A stretch of DNA of 64,000 nt from Undaria pinnatifida (lineage: Eukaryota; Sar; Phaeophyceae; Laminariales; Alariaceae). The stretch covers positions 17,347,251-17,411,250 of the forward strand of contig JABAKD010000001.1 in assembly GCA_012845835.1 (NCBI GenBank), read 5' to 3'. A program made the position numbers and the translations under genes. Below are positions 44,401 to 53,946 of this stretch, one piece after another. Under the pieces are notes generated by a model. That model was not told the origin of the DNA. It did not search any database and saw nothing but the letters and a program-made list of their open reading frames with translations. The first letter of the stretch is position 1. The number at the start of each line of letters is the position of its first letter.

Positions 44401-47400
44401 CAATCTCCGTCCTCGGCGCGCCACTACAGGTCTTCGCCGTTCTCACCGCGGCTCTCACCGCGGCTCTCACCGCGGCTCGCAAGGTCTCCAAATCGCCTGG
44501 AAGGCGTTGGCACAAAAGAAAGCTCGGGGTGCGGCGTTGAGAGTCGAACCTGGAGGGCAGGCCAAGACGAGTCGGACGAAACCGTTTCCCCAGGGAATGT
44601 AGATAGCCTGAACGACGTTTCGCCGACAAATACGACTAGCCGGAAGGTTCAAATGTGCGATGGTGGGGGTGCCGGGGAACGGGCGGGATCGTTTTTCGCG
44701 GGAGCAGGAGACGGTGTCGTCGATGGGACGCTTGCAGGATCGCCAAGACATTATACGTCCGCACAGCCACGAATGATGGAGTATCCAGACGGTTGGGGGG
44801 TGGTCGCGCCTCGTCCTCGCGAGAACGAACATTATCATACAGGGGTGGAGAACGGCAGTGGCATACATCCGCTCGACAGGGGGTACGGTACGGAGCAAGG
44901 CGAACAGCCACCAGTAGGACAAGACTCCAGAGTTCAACCAACGTGGGTTGCCGGTGAAGAATGTCCCGTTTTAGGCTCGGGCGTCAGCGCTAGCAGAGAG
45001 GGCGCTGGAAATACACAGTCGATCGATGCCGAGATGAATGGTTGCGCAGTGGCGACATTTGTGTTCGACAAGAGCGACGGAAGGGATCCTAGCGGAGGAG
45101 AACGCGGGTTGCCTGTCGAACACTGGTGGCCCGCAGAGAGTGATCAGGCCTTCAGCGGGCTTGATCTGTCTTTTGGAGGTTTTGGGGAGGATGACGCGTC
45201 TACCGCCGCCACCGGCACCGTCGAGGTGGGTGGAGCCTTACGGTTCAACCGGAAAGAAAACGCGTGCTACGACAGACGCAGGACTTTTTTTTTTTTCTGA
45301 ATAGCGAACCCCTCCTTACCCTAAAATGTTGGAGTTCTCTCGTTTTTTTGTTTTTCAAGCAGTTTTTTTTAAACCCTAGGCCATGGATTTTGTTCACCTG
45401 GTTTGCGGTTTCAGTTCACTCAAAATCAGACATTTCTGGGTTGGGGTGAGGCTCAGAGCTCCTCATGTCATCACCCCTCAGAAGGCAAAAAATGGTTGAA
45501 CCTGTATCTCAGCACGTGTCAGAACAAGTGTCGAAAACAGATGATGATTAGAGTCATCCCACGCCAGCAATCGCAGCAGAAGATTCTAAAGAAGATTCTG
45601 ATCTCCGAACACGACGACCCCAATCAATATCTCACCCCGAAACAGGCCTTCGAAGACGCTCGTTCGCGCTGCGCAACCCGACCAACACTATGCCCCATTC
45701 CTTAGCCAATTACACTGGTGTAATTATCGTACCAACCGGATAGGCCCACGCTTGAGGACCTCAACCGGTCATAAGGTCAGAAAACGCCTCCCCCCAAAAA
45801 AGGGCAACCCCTCCCGCGGGATGTCTCGTTGCGGGGAAGTCTTGTTTTGTTTTCTGGTTTCCGTCTCCCATAAGATTCGACCTCATGCCACGTTAGGCTA
45901 GGTGCATGTCAAATAATACCTCCCACACAACACCGGCCCCGATCAGAGGAGACGTTGCGTCTGGGAAGAGGGATTTTTGTAAATGTCGCAGCTTCGCCTT
46001 GTAGCGGCGTTCGGGCGACTCGGCGTCAACGTCCAATGGCATGAGCCAGCCCGGATCGCCGCGGTAGGGGCTATTGTTCCGAACCGAATAAAAAAACAAT
46101 GAGCCTTGCGACACACGCGCGGCATGGCAATAGACGCGCACCACGACAGAGGTAAAACTTTTCCTTTGTTTATTTTTCGTTTTCTGAGTGGCGGGGGCTC
46201 CTTACCTTAACCCAAAATCGTCGGAAACGGCCCATTTTTGTTTGGCTTTTTTGCAAATAAAAATCGCTGCATTTATTTCCCTATTAATATATCATGGGTT
46301 TTGCAGGGCTTTTCACGAGTCGGGTCAAACCTCGCGGGTCGGGTCGGGTCGAGTCGGGTCGGGTTGGGTCGGGTCGGGTCAACTGACCCAATCCGACCCG
46401 CAAGAATTTTGAGACGTCTTGACCCCACCCGACCCGACCCGACCCGACCCGACCCGACCCGACCCGACCCGACCCGACCCGACCCACGAGATTTTTAAAG
46501 CCTCTTGACCCGACCCGACCCGACCCGTGAGATTTTGAAAACCTCCTGACCCGACCCGACCCGACCTCTTGACCCGACCCGACCCGACCCGACCCGTGAG
46601 ATTTCGAAAACCTCCTGACCCGACCCGACCCGACCCGATCCGCGAGACTTTTGAAAGCCACCTGACCCAACCCGACCCGACCCGACCCGCCACGCGCCGG
46701 GTGACCCGCGAGGTGCGGATTTCATGCGGGTCATGGTCGACTGAACCCGTGACATATCTCACGGGTAAAAAGTCGAAAAGTCACGGGTCAAAAATGTTTG
46801 AATATGTACCTTGGTCGGTTGGTTGGTCCTTGGTCCCTCGTACTTTTCCCAGGATGTCGTGCTCGTTGGTATTACCGGAATTAGTTGCAGCATTATTATG
46901 TGATCTGCGCCCGAAGAATGGTAAAGAGACCGCAACCCAGACAGTGGTAATTAGCCACGCCCGTAGCGCTAGACCACCGGATCGACCAGACGAGCGACCT
47001 GACGAGCGACCCGGCGAGCGAGCTAGTTATTCATACAGTCTCCGGCCCCGGGAAGCAGCCTTGCTGAGCCGCCTCCGGCAGCAAGCCCACAACTGGGGCG
47101 GTTGATCTGTCAGAGCAGGGGCTATGATCCGCGAGGATCCGGGGTCTGCTGCTGGTGCTTGCTGCTGCCAGTGCTGCTGCTGCTGCTGCTGCTTCGACGA
47201 CGATTGCCCTTGCCTTTTTGCGTTTTGGCCACATTTCATACTGGTATGTATGAGAAAATTCTTCCCAGGTATCCAACTTGGTTGGGGTATCCAATGTGTG
47301 CGTATACGTCATACATGGGTTCTTGTACGGCCATTTGTCGTCTATGTTGTTGCACCCTGCAATCAATGCAGCAAAAAGTGTGTCGCCTGGCTTGTATTGG

Positions 47401-50254
47401 TGGACTCGGATGGATGGCAATATACCTGAACAATACTTACGGCTTCATCCGACACGGGGATTCGCGTAGTAATACTTGTATGCCTGGTACGAGAAGTTGC
47501 TGTCTGGTTGACGCTTCTGGAAGCTATGATAACATACGATCGGAGTATCGGGACTTGAGAGGCTTTCACGCAGGAAGCGGCAAATTTTGTATCGTTTTCG
47601 GACCCGGGGGGATCCCGCAAGACGCCGGCACGACAAGGACCCTCCAGCAGGCAGCTATGAGTCTGAAAAAGGCGAACCCGCAGGCCAGATCCATGGGTTC
47701 GACCCGCGGGTCAGCCAAAACAAACCGCGGGTCATGGTGGCTTGACCCGCGAGTGACCCAAATCTCGCGGGTCATGACCCGACCCAACCCACGATATTTT
47801 GAAAAGCTCTTGCCCGACCCGACTCGACCCGCGAGATTTTGAAACCTCTTGACCCGACCAGACTCGACCCGCGAGGCTTTGAAGCCTCTATTGACCCGAC
47901 CCGACCCGCGAGATTTTGAAAACTCTTGACCCGACCCGACCCGACCCGTGAGATTTTAAAACGTAATTACCCGACCCGACTCGACCCGACCCGACCCGAC
48001 CCGCAAGATTTTGAAACCCCCTTGACCCGACCCGCGGGTCGGGTCATGACCCGCGAGAAGCCTTGGGGTTTTATTCGTCCATCGAGTGAAACTTTTAGTG
48101 TTGCCAAAGAAACATATATTTTTTCGGCGGGGGTTATTGGGCAAAGACGTGGCCATGTGAGGAATTACCCGTCCGAAAAATAACAACAAATGTGTGCAAC
48201 CCCCTGCCGTAACTCGTGTCAATGCTCTCGTGTACTGCTGCGTGCTTTTCGTAAGCGCTCGGACACGTGACACGATAAAGGGTGCACCGTTCTGTTTTCT
48301 GGGGCTCCTAACCTATTGAGGGACTCCCTGAAAAAAAAAAACTGATCTGGGGCAAAACAAATAGTGCTATCCGATGCGCAGTCCCACGACCTACGCAGGT
48401 ACACAAAAGAAAATATCGCAAAACAAACACATCATATTTAGCGAAAAATAATAGTGCTATCCGATGAATAATCAATCCCACGACCTACCTGGCTAGGCAT
48501 ACAACGAAAATATCACAAGATGTATACATGTTGAACTGTCTACACTGTAGTTGCAAGGGGAGTCGCCGGCCTATATCCTTAACGAGGGCACGTAACCCGT
48601 AGTACGCGTGATTGGAGTGTCACACACAGCTTGCAAAGATGATATTCGACAAAATCTTCGATCTCACAGCTGGAATGTATTATAACTTTTATAATTATGT
48701 TGAAATCCCGACGATTTTGGGTGAAAATGGGTTAAGGAGGCGCCCCCCCCCCCAGTCATTCAGAACAAGTTTGAGCCAAAAAAAGGTAAACCTCTACCGC
48801 AGCCCGCGTCCTTGATGATGAGATCGCAAAAATCGTCGTCGTTTCGGTCACTGGTACATGGAAGCACCGACAGTACATGAAGCCAGGATTCGCGGCGTAA
48901 CCATTCCGTCCCTCGACATGTGGGCATCGACCCCGCCCCCGCCCATTAAGGATGGAAAAAGCCTACTGACCAAAGCAGAGTAAACCAACTTCCGAGGAAG
49001 GGGGGATGGATCGACCCCCCCATCATGGACTGAAAAAGCCAACTTATCCAAGCTAAACAAACCGACACTTGATGGAAAAGGGGGACTGCGGGTTTGGCGG
49101 TAACAAAGGCTTTATTAGCGTACAGCACGGGTTAAAAACTCTGGCGATCCTTTAACGTATCTCGTCGTTCCATCGAACAGTTCGATGTTTACTGCAGCAG
49201 AGGCACGTTGTCAAACCCTAGCGGGACTTTTCGGGGGGGGGGGAAATGTAAACGTACAGGACGCCTGATGAGAAACAGAAAATACTGGCCAGGTTTCTTG
49301 TCTGGAGAGAGGGAGTGTGCCACACAAGCTTCAGTGTCAGCGGCTCCCGAATTTATACCTGGTTTTTATTTTTCCTGCGTCCTGGCTTTCTGATTACCAA
49401 CTTGTTCCGTGACGACAAGTGTTGCGATCGAGGTATCACTTTTTGAGGTTAATTTGTTTTTTTTCGATGAAGGGGCCCCTTAACACCTCTAGAACCCCCA
49501 AACCCCTCCCTGTACTAATTCCAAGTAATTTTCACCAAAACGGCTTTCCAGCTGTAAAGGCGTTAAGTCAGTATCGTCCGGATGCCAACCCTACGTTTGG
49601 GTAGCGTTCGTTGCACACGCAGGGCGTATGAGCTTGAACTGATAGCTCGAGCACGTAGACCTCAGGCCTCTCAAAAACACTCTTCTTTCTTGCTTTTGAG
49701 CCCTGTCCTGTGACCAAGGACTCGAATAATGCGATGAGGTACTGTGCGAACCACAACAATAACACCGCACGTGCCGCGTCCTCCGTCTTCCGCTGTGCCC
49801 CAAAAAAACTTGCACATGCCTAAACCTGCACATGGTTGGACGGCGACAGGCGGGCGAGTTAATCAACTCCTCAAGGTGCCCTTCGCTCGAGCTAACCCCG
49901 AGACCGTCAACGACAGACCGAGAAATCTACCCCGGAACTGCTAGGAGCAGCGACACCGACGATGCGATGGTTGCGCGTCTTGTCCACGGATTGCAATCGC
50001 ATGCTCCGCCCGCGGTTTCAACGTTCAGGGGTGATCGAGAAGCGAAGCATCGGGCGAGCGGTGTCAGAACCAAGGACCTGAACCAACCCAGCAATGAGGA
50101 GGTGGAGGTGCCGGGGGGAACGGAGAAATACCAAGTGGATGCTGCTGCCCCGGCCCCGTCTCACAGCGGTGACTGGGGAATTTCATCGATAGCCCAACAA
50201 GCCAACACCGGAGGCTGTTTTAGGTTTGTTGCCGAGTCGCCATCAATCGACTAG
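37042..50254 (+). CDS. Gene B: low-complexity protein with a conserved-looking charged module (5' end uncertain)
   Basis: Four exons joined in phase 0: 37042-38425, 42086-42211, 43654-45225 and 49850-50254 (stop TAG at 50252-50254), about 1,160 residues. The first listed exon has no ATG before its coding part and starts after an acceptor-like ATTCCAG, so a start exon probably lies upstream. The protein is serine-, proline-, threonine- and glycine-rich apart from one compact module split over exons 1 to 3. That module includes RIVQYTTLDEQG, SQTEVLHMECKRTGEF, AHSESTHYE and ERYVHLRSTDDEYEHMEST. I have the impression such a module occurs in other eukaryotic proteins but cannot name the family. 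No signal peptide or membrane segment is evident. The last intron (4.6 kb) is full of MITEs and GACCC arrays. Confidence 0.65.
38515..38840. repeat. ATAGATCAT minisatellite and GATC-rich dispersed repeat, copy 2
   Basis: 38515-38645 is a 9-base repeat of ATATAGATC and variants, about 13 units. 38730-38830 then shares motif order with 1-120 (CATGAGCTAGAC, AGATCTTCCCTGAAA). It lies in the first recognised intron of gene B. Confidence 0.7.
38870..39422. mobile_element. Probable MITE family A copy with inserted sequence
   Basis: Left end GGACGCGTGCTACGATAGAG is the family A terminus; a matching inverse end CACCGTCACCGTGGCGTGTG is at 39402-39421. The 550-bp length exceeds other copies. The inner part includes a GAGCTCCTCGTGCAAGGAAG segment that resembles 57680-57800, so another repeat is probably nested. 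Confidence 0.5.
39570..39880 (+). repeat. Two copies of the 3' edge of gene B's first recognised exon
   Basis: The exon ends ACATTGGACGAGCAGGGGAC then G|GTGAGCG. At about 39575-39625 the copy reads CTTTGGACGAGCAAGCAAGG then GACG|GTGAGCA, with the donor intact. At about 39820-39870 it reads TTTTTATGAGCAGGGGATTC then TGAGCG, with the donor lost. This is the gene A pattern in a second gene. Confidence 0.75.
39950..40524. mobile_element. Long foldback element of the CTTAACCCC MITE family
   Basis: A 575-bp near-palindrome centred at about 40237. Left terminus CTTAACCCTTTAAAAGCCCC; right terminus ends GGAGGTTAAG. The arms (about 39960-40215 and 40255-40500) match as inverse complements over most of their length, for instance AACGGGAGAATT with GATTCTCCCGTT and CTGCCGTTTCTTC with GAAGAAACGGCA. 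The minus and plus frames it creates mirror each other (LKKRQTSLNASRKKA and LKKRQTTLDAFRKKA), which comes from the palindrome. Confidence 0.8.
41084..41343. mobile_element. MITE family C copy (TIR near GTCTTACTACGGTAGCCCCCC)
   Basis: Left end GAGTCTTACTACGGTAGCCC; right end GGGGGGCTATTGTAGAATCA is its inverse complement with changes. The inside shares AACCAGCTCCCGGTCGTATC and AAATACGGTGTCCC with 56804-57070 and, inverted, 61551-61813. About 260 bp, non-coding. Confidence 0.8.
41657..41747. mobile_element. Short MITE, family CTTAACCCC
   Basis: 91 bp from CTTAACCCCTTTAGAGCCC to GAAGGGGTTAAG, near-perfect 12-bp inverted ends. The inside (AACCCCTCCCTATACTA, TTCCAAGTAATTTTG) is shared with 49478-49566 and with the ends of the foldback at 39950-40524. 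Confidence 0.85.
42086..42211 (+). CDS. Gene B middle exon, 42-residue charged module
   Basis: Exactly 42 codons between acceptor TTACATCAG|GTC and donor GGCGAG|GTGCGT, phase 0 at both ends. The peptide starts VQELFETEKSQTEVLHMECK, then RTGEFAHSESTHYE, and ends ETFNGE. It joins TTLDEQGT on the left and VVLEEAGAERYVHL on the right without a frame change, giving one continuous alternation of charged and aromatic residues. The reading differs sharply from the surrounding low-complexity sequence, which supports it as a true exon despite its size. Confidence 0.75.
42840..42965 (+). repeat. TCGG/TCTG tetranucleotide tract
   Basis: Runs of TCGGTCGGTCGG and CTGTCTGTCTGC in the intron between the second and third recognised exons of gene B. 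No coding sense. Confidence 0.9.
43654..45225 (+). CDS. Gene B large exon: end of charged module, polyglycine tract, disordered tail
   Basis: 524 codons from acceptor ATGCTAG|GTC to donor GTCGAG|GTGGGT. It opens with VVLEEAGAERYVHLRSTDDE and EHMEST, then a polyglycine tract from a GGT microsatellite (about 43796-44010), which probably varies in length between individuals. The remainder is a polar, probably disordered tail with a PRLSPRLSPRL repeat encoded by a 12-base repeat near 44445-44480. A MITE (45261-45520) lies 36 bases past the donor; without splicing, the frame would run into it and stop near 45300. Confidence 0.7.
45261..45520. mobile_element. MITE family A copy
   Basis: Left end CGCGTGCTACGACAGACGC followed by a T run; right end CCTGTATCTCAGCACGTG is its imperfect inverse. 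The inner right side CTCAGAAGGCAAAAAATGG matches CTCAGAAGGCGAAACAG at 21445. It begins 36 bases after the gene B donor at 45225. Confidence 0.6.
46310..46790. repeat. GACCC array 1, with inverted left part
   Basis: 46320-46382 is mostly GGGTCGGGTC and then flips to GACCCGACCC, making a hairpin-like junction. The remainder alternates (GACCC)n runs with a spacer near GYGAGATTTTGAAAACCTC, giving a higher-order repeat of about 60 to 80 bases. Frames such as RVGSGRVGSG are artefacts. Confidence 0.85.
47690..48065. repeat. GACCC array 2
   Basis: Same pentamer and same spacer (GCGAGATTTTGAAACCTCTT) as array 1, again ending in an inverted GCGGGTCGGGTCATGACCCG palindrome near 48030-48050. The 900 bases between the arrays are not repetitive and may be the body of one element of which the arrays are the ends. 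Confidence 0.85.
48545..48705. repeat. Dispersed repeat family D, copy 3
   Basis: Same motifs as 33660-33815 in the same order. Just right of it, 48700-48810 ends like a family A MITE (AACCTCTACCGCAGCCCGCG). Confidence 0.7.
49478..49566. mobile_element. Short MITE, family CTTAACCCC, second short copy
   Basis: 89 bp from CCTTAACACCTCTAGAACC to GTAAAGGCGTTAAG, closely matching the copy at 41657-41747 through AACCCCTCCCTGTACTAATT and CCAAGTAATTTTCAC. Confidence 0.8.
49850..50254 (+). CDS. Gene B terminal exon (tentative)
   Basis: 134 codons plus stop TAG, after acceptor GGCGACAG|GCGGGC in phase 0. The peptide has a short helical piece DDAMVARLVHGLQSHAPP and otherwise polar text, ending RFVAESPSID. 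It is attached to gene B because of strand, phase and the open frame. The 4.6 kb intron this implies could hide other exons, and this exon could belong to a separate gene. Confidence 0.45.
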   Translation, partial: AGELINSSRCPSLELTPRPSTTDREIYPGTARSSDTDDAMVARLVHGLQSHAPPAVSTFRGDREAKHRASGVRTKDLNQPSNEEVEVPGGTEKYQVDAAAPAPSHSGDWGISSIAQQANTGGCFRFVAESPSID

Positions 50255-52574
50255 CTGTCAAGAAACGGCGAGATTGCTTGGAATCTACGGCTAGGGACTG
50301 CGTGCTAAGGTAGTATATACCATCCGTTCGGTTACTGGCAAAGGATTCGCCTACCAAAGTAGATGTCCCTATTCATATTAAGGTCAAGAAACCGATTCCG
50401 GTCTTGTTTTTTTTTATCCCCGATATCTTGGCGCTAAGTACATCGAACACCCAGAACATTTTTTTCTTTACTGGGCCCATTTTGACGCGCACGCGTTATG
50501 TTAGCTACGCAGCGCCACGGACAGCATCATCACCAGCCACGAGCTACGGCATGCGCCCAAGCTGTCAGCTTGTGCCAGCCTGGATCGACTTTTTGTCGTC
50601 CCTGCTGCTAAGTTTGCGTCGTCAAAACGTGCCCCCCGCAAAGGCCCAAGCGGCGGTAGGAGCAGTTGGAGACGGCACGAGCTACCGCATGGCTGGCGTT
50701 ACCTATGGCATCAGCAAGAGCTCAATCACGACTCGCCCGAACGACAATGTAGGCATGGGTGCATCAGTTGGCCCCGCCGCCGTTCTGACCAGGAAGAGGA
50801 AGAGGAAGAGGAAAGCCGATCAGGAATGATGGAGCTCAAAAAGCTGGGATATGGCGTTTCTGTCCCCGGTCGAGCTCCGTTACCTCTTCTTCTTTTTTCT
50901 TAGGGGCGGCAGCCGTAATATTGTCATGTGAGCCAAAAGAAAAAATTCATGGGTTTCCCACAGAGTTCATCGCACGGTGGGGGTGCGGGGGAAGTTTCAG
51001 AGCGCCCAACATGAGAAGCTCGACATCTCACCCGATACCACACGACTTCGAAGGCATTCGCTATCGCAATCCGACCGGTACTTCTGTGCTCTAGTCCAAA
51101 AGCAACTGGCACGATCTTAAAAAGTATCGGTAGACTGACCGGTAGCTCAACCATTGAGGAGATCAACCGGGCAGAAATGGTTGACCCGAAAAAAGGCACC
51201 CCCTGCCGGGGGATGACTAAAAAAATGCAATTGTCGGATGTTCCGAAGTAGACCTTTATTGGGAGACGCCGCTTTTTGGTCGTTTCCGTTCTGTGTGCAG
51301 CATGCTAAACGCATCCCCACTGAAACAAGCGCAGGGGTATGAATTTTTTATGTAGTTCTTTAGCAAACGCGACTGTTTGGCACCAGTTTTACCCGCCACC
51401 GGATACCATCGGTGTCTATAAATTCGTCCTACATCCAACAAAAAAGAACGGGTCGCGCGCAGCAAGGCTTAGTTAGTTGGACCTTAATATCAGACATCTA
51501 CTCTAGACTACCTGCCCAAACTAAGCCTTCTGGCACTTGGCATGGGGCGAGCGGTTTGTCGTACGATGCACCGGTCGCACTACCTCGATAAGAGGACGTG
51601 TCACATCGCAACTTCTGGCTGCGGACCCCTGTGGAAACCTACTGTAGGATCGAGCCGATGGGGGCAGGGCGACAGAAATTGAATCCGCAAAGTAGAGTAT
51701 TTTTGTTTCGGTCGTGGGAACCGATGGTGTGTTTGCTCCCGTACCTGAAAATTCCATTCCGGCTTTGGAATGGGGGGTTATGTTACGGGACGCCAACCAG
51801 CCAGAGTCAAAGCTTGAAACTGATGTGTGTGGAAGGAGATGGTTGGGTATCACGTATTTGGTTGGAAACATCGGCAAGGCCCATAGTAGCATGTGCACTG
51901 CTATGTCTGGCGCGCTTAGTGAGAAGGATATTGTCCCCATCTGGGTGGGATTGTGTTCGGGGATGCTGACTAACAAAATTGGCGCGTTTTGTTTTTTATG
52001 CACAGCTACTTTCGTTTTGGTTACGAGAGACGAGCAGATTTGGATTTTACGAAACCATTGCTCTTAGCTGTTCTTGCGACCGTTCTCTGGAGCCCCCGAC
52101 ACGCGGGCCACCGCACGAGCACAAGCAATCGGTGGCGCAGTGTAAAACAAAAATGCGTTCAAAGGAACACGTTTTCGTGGAGGCGTCATACCATGCATGA
52201 AAAGTATAGAACACGCGCGGCAGACCTATCGCTTAGCCCTCCTTGCAAAGATGATTATCGACCGCTCAATCAGTCGAACTCAAGGCTCACGGTAGTTGAG
52301 TTAATTTTAGAAAATGCATGTTTCGCTCTCAATAGCTTAAACACATACTTCATGCTAATATTGGTAAGCCCTCCTCGTATTAACGACCGTCCGACCTCGA
52401 CTAAGTGATTTAGCCGTACCCTGAGGAACAGCACGGCAACGCCTATCGTTGGCCGCATTGCAGATTCAAGTTTCTATACAATACCTACGCACTGAGGAAA
52501 GGGAAAAGCCTCATCAGGCCATGTCACACATCACTCTCGGAAGAATATCCCAGAGCACGGCATCCGCCTTCATC
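50255..52574. other. Region between convergent genes B and C
   Basis: Probably the 3' untranslated ends of both genes plus a repeat-derived insertion. 50404-50829 is open on the plus strand but reads as low-complexity text ending in RKRKRKRKAD. 51030-51240 shares a (TTGACCCGAAAAAAGGCAC, CTGCCGGGGGATG) motif with 45770-45850. 51600-52070 is open on both strands (LETDVCGRRWLGITYLVGNI on plus; PLIEVVRPVHRTTNRSPHAK on minus) and may be a fragment of a transposon protein, but I do not recognise it. No polyadenylation signal could be assigned with confidence. Confidence 0.45.
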
Positions 52575-53946
52575 TCAGAAATACCCATCATCGTTATCGG
52601 CAGCAGTGTCAATACCGGCGCCACTACTATGCGACGAGCGTTTCCGTTCCTCCGAAGCGGACGATTCTCCTGCAACTGCAACACGAAGCGAACTACCGCC
52701 AAACCCCCCATCACCAATTTTCGCGCCGACCTGAGGGTTAACCGTGGGATCATCGACCGTTGTCCCTGCGGAGGTATCTCCCTCACGCGAGGACGTAGGC
52801 TGAAACAAATCTACCGAGGATTCTGCGTGGGACTCCGAGGATTCTGCGGACTCCGACGATACCGCACGAGACGACAACGTTGGCCTAGATGCCGTGCTTC
52901 TCAAATCTCTTTCAAGAGCCACACACTCCTGAGATTGCTGTTGTTCTCCCCCAGCTAGCAACGGTGTAGGTTGACTGCCCGCGGTGGCTGGTTGTACCTG
53001 GTTGTCCGAAGCGGAGATGGAAGGCAATGACGACGATGCTGGAGGAGTAGCCTTGCTAGCAGATCCACCAAGGCCGTTACTATCCCTCAGAGACTGGAAC
53101 TGTTGTTCTCCCTCTACAGGCAACGGCGCTAATTGACTCTGCACGGTAGGCGGTTCTACTTGGATGCCCGAGGAGGCCTCCGGGAACGATGACGACGCTG
53201 ACGACGATGTTTTACTATTACTAGAAGATCCCTCAAGGCCGTCATCATCCCTCAGAGACTGGGGATGTTGCTCTCCCCCATCGGGCAACGGCGCTAACTG
53301 ATCGCCCACAGTAGCGGGTTCTCCTTGGATATCCGAAGAGGCGCTAGGGAACAACGACAAAGATCCTGGCAGCAAAATCTCACGATCTGACCTACGAAGA
53401 CCGCCATCTTCTCTCACATACTGGGGTTGTTGCTCTTTCCCAGTGAGCGGCGGCGTCAAGTGGCCACTTTCAGTAGTAGGTGGGTCTTCCTCTTGGGCCA
53501 AGCGTTGGCGACCTCCGGCGGCCACCGGAGATGTCTCATCCTCTCCGTGGGCGGACGCTGTATCCGATATTCGCGCTGGCGAAGTCCGAAGCCCCGGCTC
53601 CTGCTCCTCCGGCGACAAAGCGTGTACAGGCCCCGAATATCCACCTTCGGTCTCACGCGTCTCGTCAGGGCCAAAACGCGGATTGGGTGGGGACACAAGG
53701 TGTGTGTCGGGTTTGTTCCCACCCACCGAACGGGGTTGGCGAAAGTTTTTTCGTCCACTAGTAGCTTCTTCCGAACGCGTCTTATTGGATTCCAAGATTG
53801 GAAGTTCTTTTATCGACCAATCAACGTCTGTGGGGTCTCCGGTGGGGAAGTTTGGCCGCGACTGGTGGTCGGGTGGAGGCGCCGCCGATGTCACGGGTAA
53901 AGGGGCGGATGAAAGGGCAGCTCCAAACGCCTCCGTTTTCTCCTCG
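52575..53946 (-). CDS. Gene C terminal exon with internal protein repeats
   Basis: 457 codons after acceptor ACTGGCAG|CGAGGAG, ending SGAGIDTAADNDDGYF and TGA. Four units of roughly 55 residues recur between about 52930 and 53470, each with a core like QLAPLPxGGEQ, then SLRDDxGL, a serine run and a tail near IQxEPxT. The units have diverged at protein level but keep length and frame, which supports selection for coding. The C-terminus is acidic and aromatic. Confidence 0.7.

Noticed and set aside
46238-46762. Frames repeating RVGSG or DPTRP
   Set aside because: Translation of GACCC arrays, equally open in several frames on both strands.
50404-50829. 141-codon plus-strand gene ending RKRKRKRKAD
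   Set aside because: Low complexity, no splice or family support; may be 3' untranslated sequence of gene B.
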